In this document: positions 57,693-57,923 of the stretch, in pieces
How the letters are laid out: each line of letters starts with the position of its first letter
How positions within the stretch are numbered: the stretch's first letter is position 1
Source of the DNA: Nonomuraea turcica
GTDB lineage: Bacteria; Actinomycetota; Actinomycetes; Streptosporangiales; Streptosporangiaceae
DNA length: 57,923 nucleotides
Direction: 5' to 3'
Assembly: GCF_030718205.1 (NCBI RefSeq)
Contig: NZ_JAUZQF010000045.1
Coordinates: 1 to 57,923, forward strand
The notes under the pieces: model-generated
What the model was told of the DNA's origin: nothing
The model's database searches: none
What the model saw: the letters and a program-made list of their open reading frames with translations, nothing else
Made by a program: the position numbers and the translations under genes

Positions 57693-57923
57693 GTTCCTGG
57701 TGCCGCAGGTCGGCGCAGAGGCGTTTGATGCCGGCCGTCAGATGGCGGCGGTAGGTGGTGAAGGGCAGGGCGAGGTGTTCAGCGGCCAGTTCCTGGGTGG
57801 GCGTGCCGCGCAGGAACGTGACCGACAGCACCCGGTGAAACTTGACCGAGCGGGGATCCTCACGCAGGTCCTCGATCGCCCGGCGGAGCAGGTCACCCAG
57901 TGCGGTGGCCGGATCCTGCCCGG
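57690..57923 (-). pseudogene. C-terminal part of an AAA/regulatory protein with helix-turn-helix tail
   Basis: LGDLLRRAIEDLREDPRSVK, then VLSVTFLRGTPTQELAAEHL and ALPFTTYRRHLTAGIKRLCA, runs in from the window edge. The FLRGxPTQELAAExLxLPFxTYRRHL element looks like a sigma-region-4-like helix-turn-helix at the end of a large actinomycete ATPase/regulator. It may be intact beyond the window, so 'pseudogene' applies only to its junction with the isochorismatase stub. Confidence 0.4.

Overview
The window is very GC-rich, dense in genes and full of GTG starts, TetR/MarR/HxlR/PadR/XRE-MmyB/LysR regulators and 4-bp ATGA/GTGA overlaps. This is the signature of a filamentous actinomycete. A Streptosporangiaceae/Nonomuraea-like host is my guess and cannot be proved from the sequence. 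No rRNA, tRNA, CRISPR array or biosynthetic megasynthase is seen. The layout looks like an accessory chromosome arm: small 'regulator + redox enzyme' modules separated by debris of broken genes and transposons.

Region 1-7.5 kb: an intact cytochrome bd subunit I gene next to a cydB cut after about 32 codons; an NTF2-like gene and a YceI gene ended by a strong hairpin; a LysR gene whose upstream region is duplicated 2.4 kb away; a membrane-anchored metallo-beta-lactamase with a coupled TetR gene; then fused 3' remnants of a molybdenum hydroxylase and a LysR gene. Region 7.5-18 kb: GNAT, NQO1-type flavoprotein, XRE regulator, two imine-reductase-like genes around a TetR gene with twin operators, HxlR + NmrA-like, a PadR-DUF1048-DUF1048 operon, then an AT-richer patch with a truncated integrase and a truncated NmrA gene. 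Region 18-33.5 kb: secreted vanadium-haloperoxidase-like protein, regulator debris, a RecF/OLD-like ATPase, an LLM monooxygenase/FMN reductase/NmrA flavin cluster, two-domain VOC protein, MarR, FMN reductase + AraC, methyltransferase + TetR sharing overlapping palindromes, and a CPBP protease-histidine kinase-response regulator operon.

Region 33.5-47 kb: MarR and integrase remnants, TetR/SDR with perfect 22-bp operators, a broken aldehyde-oxidoreductase small subunit, SDR + second XRE regulator, an IS5-type remnant, NTF2/TetR, MerR, NTF2, FAD monooxygenase/TetR with three tandem operators, a Ddn-like protein, SgcJ-like protein plus a fragment of a second copy, and an arginase-fold protein. 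Region 47-58 kb: a frameshifted serine hydrolase, a lipoprotein, a wrecked recombinase-in-trio (RIT-like) element around a 34-bp perfect palindrome, IS5 fragments, and two large secreted beta-propeller proteins separated by a decayed secreted protein. The second propeller gene is coupled to a truncated isochorismatase-family gene.

Two themes stand out. First, many regulator/oxidoreductase pairs carry their own conspicuous palindromic operators and look like plug-in detoxification or redox-sensing modules. Second, about 30 gene fragments lie among them, so this segment has been reshuffled heavily. Function names below are family-level readings of motifs by eye; no database search was possible.
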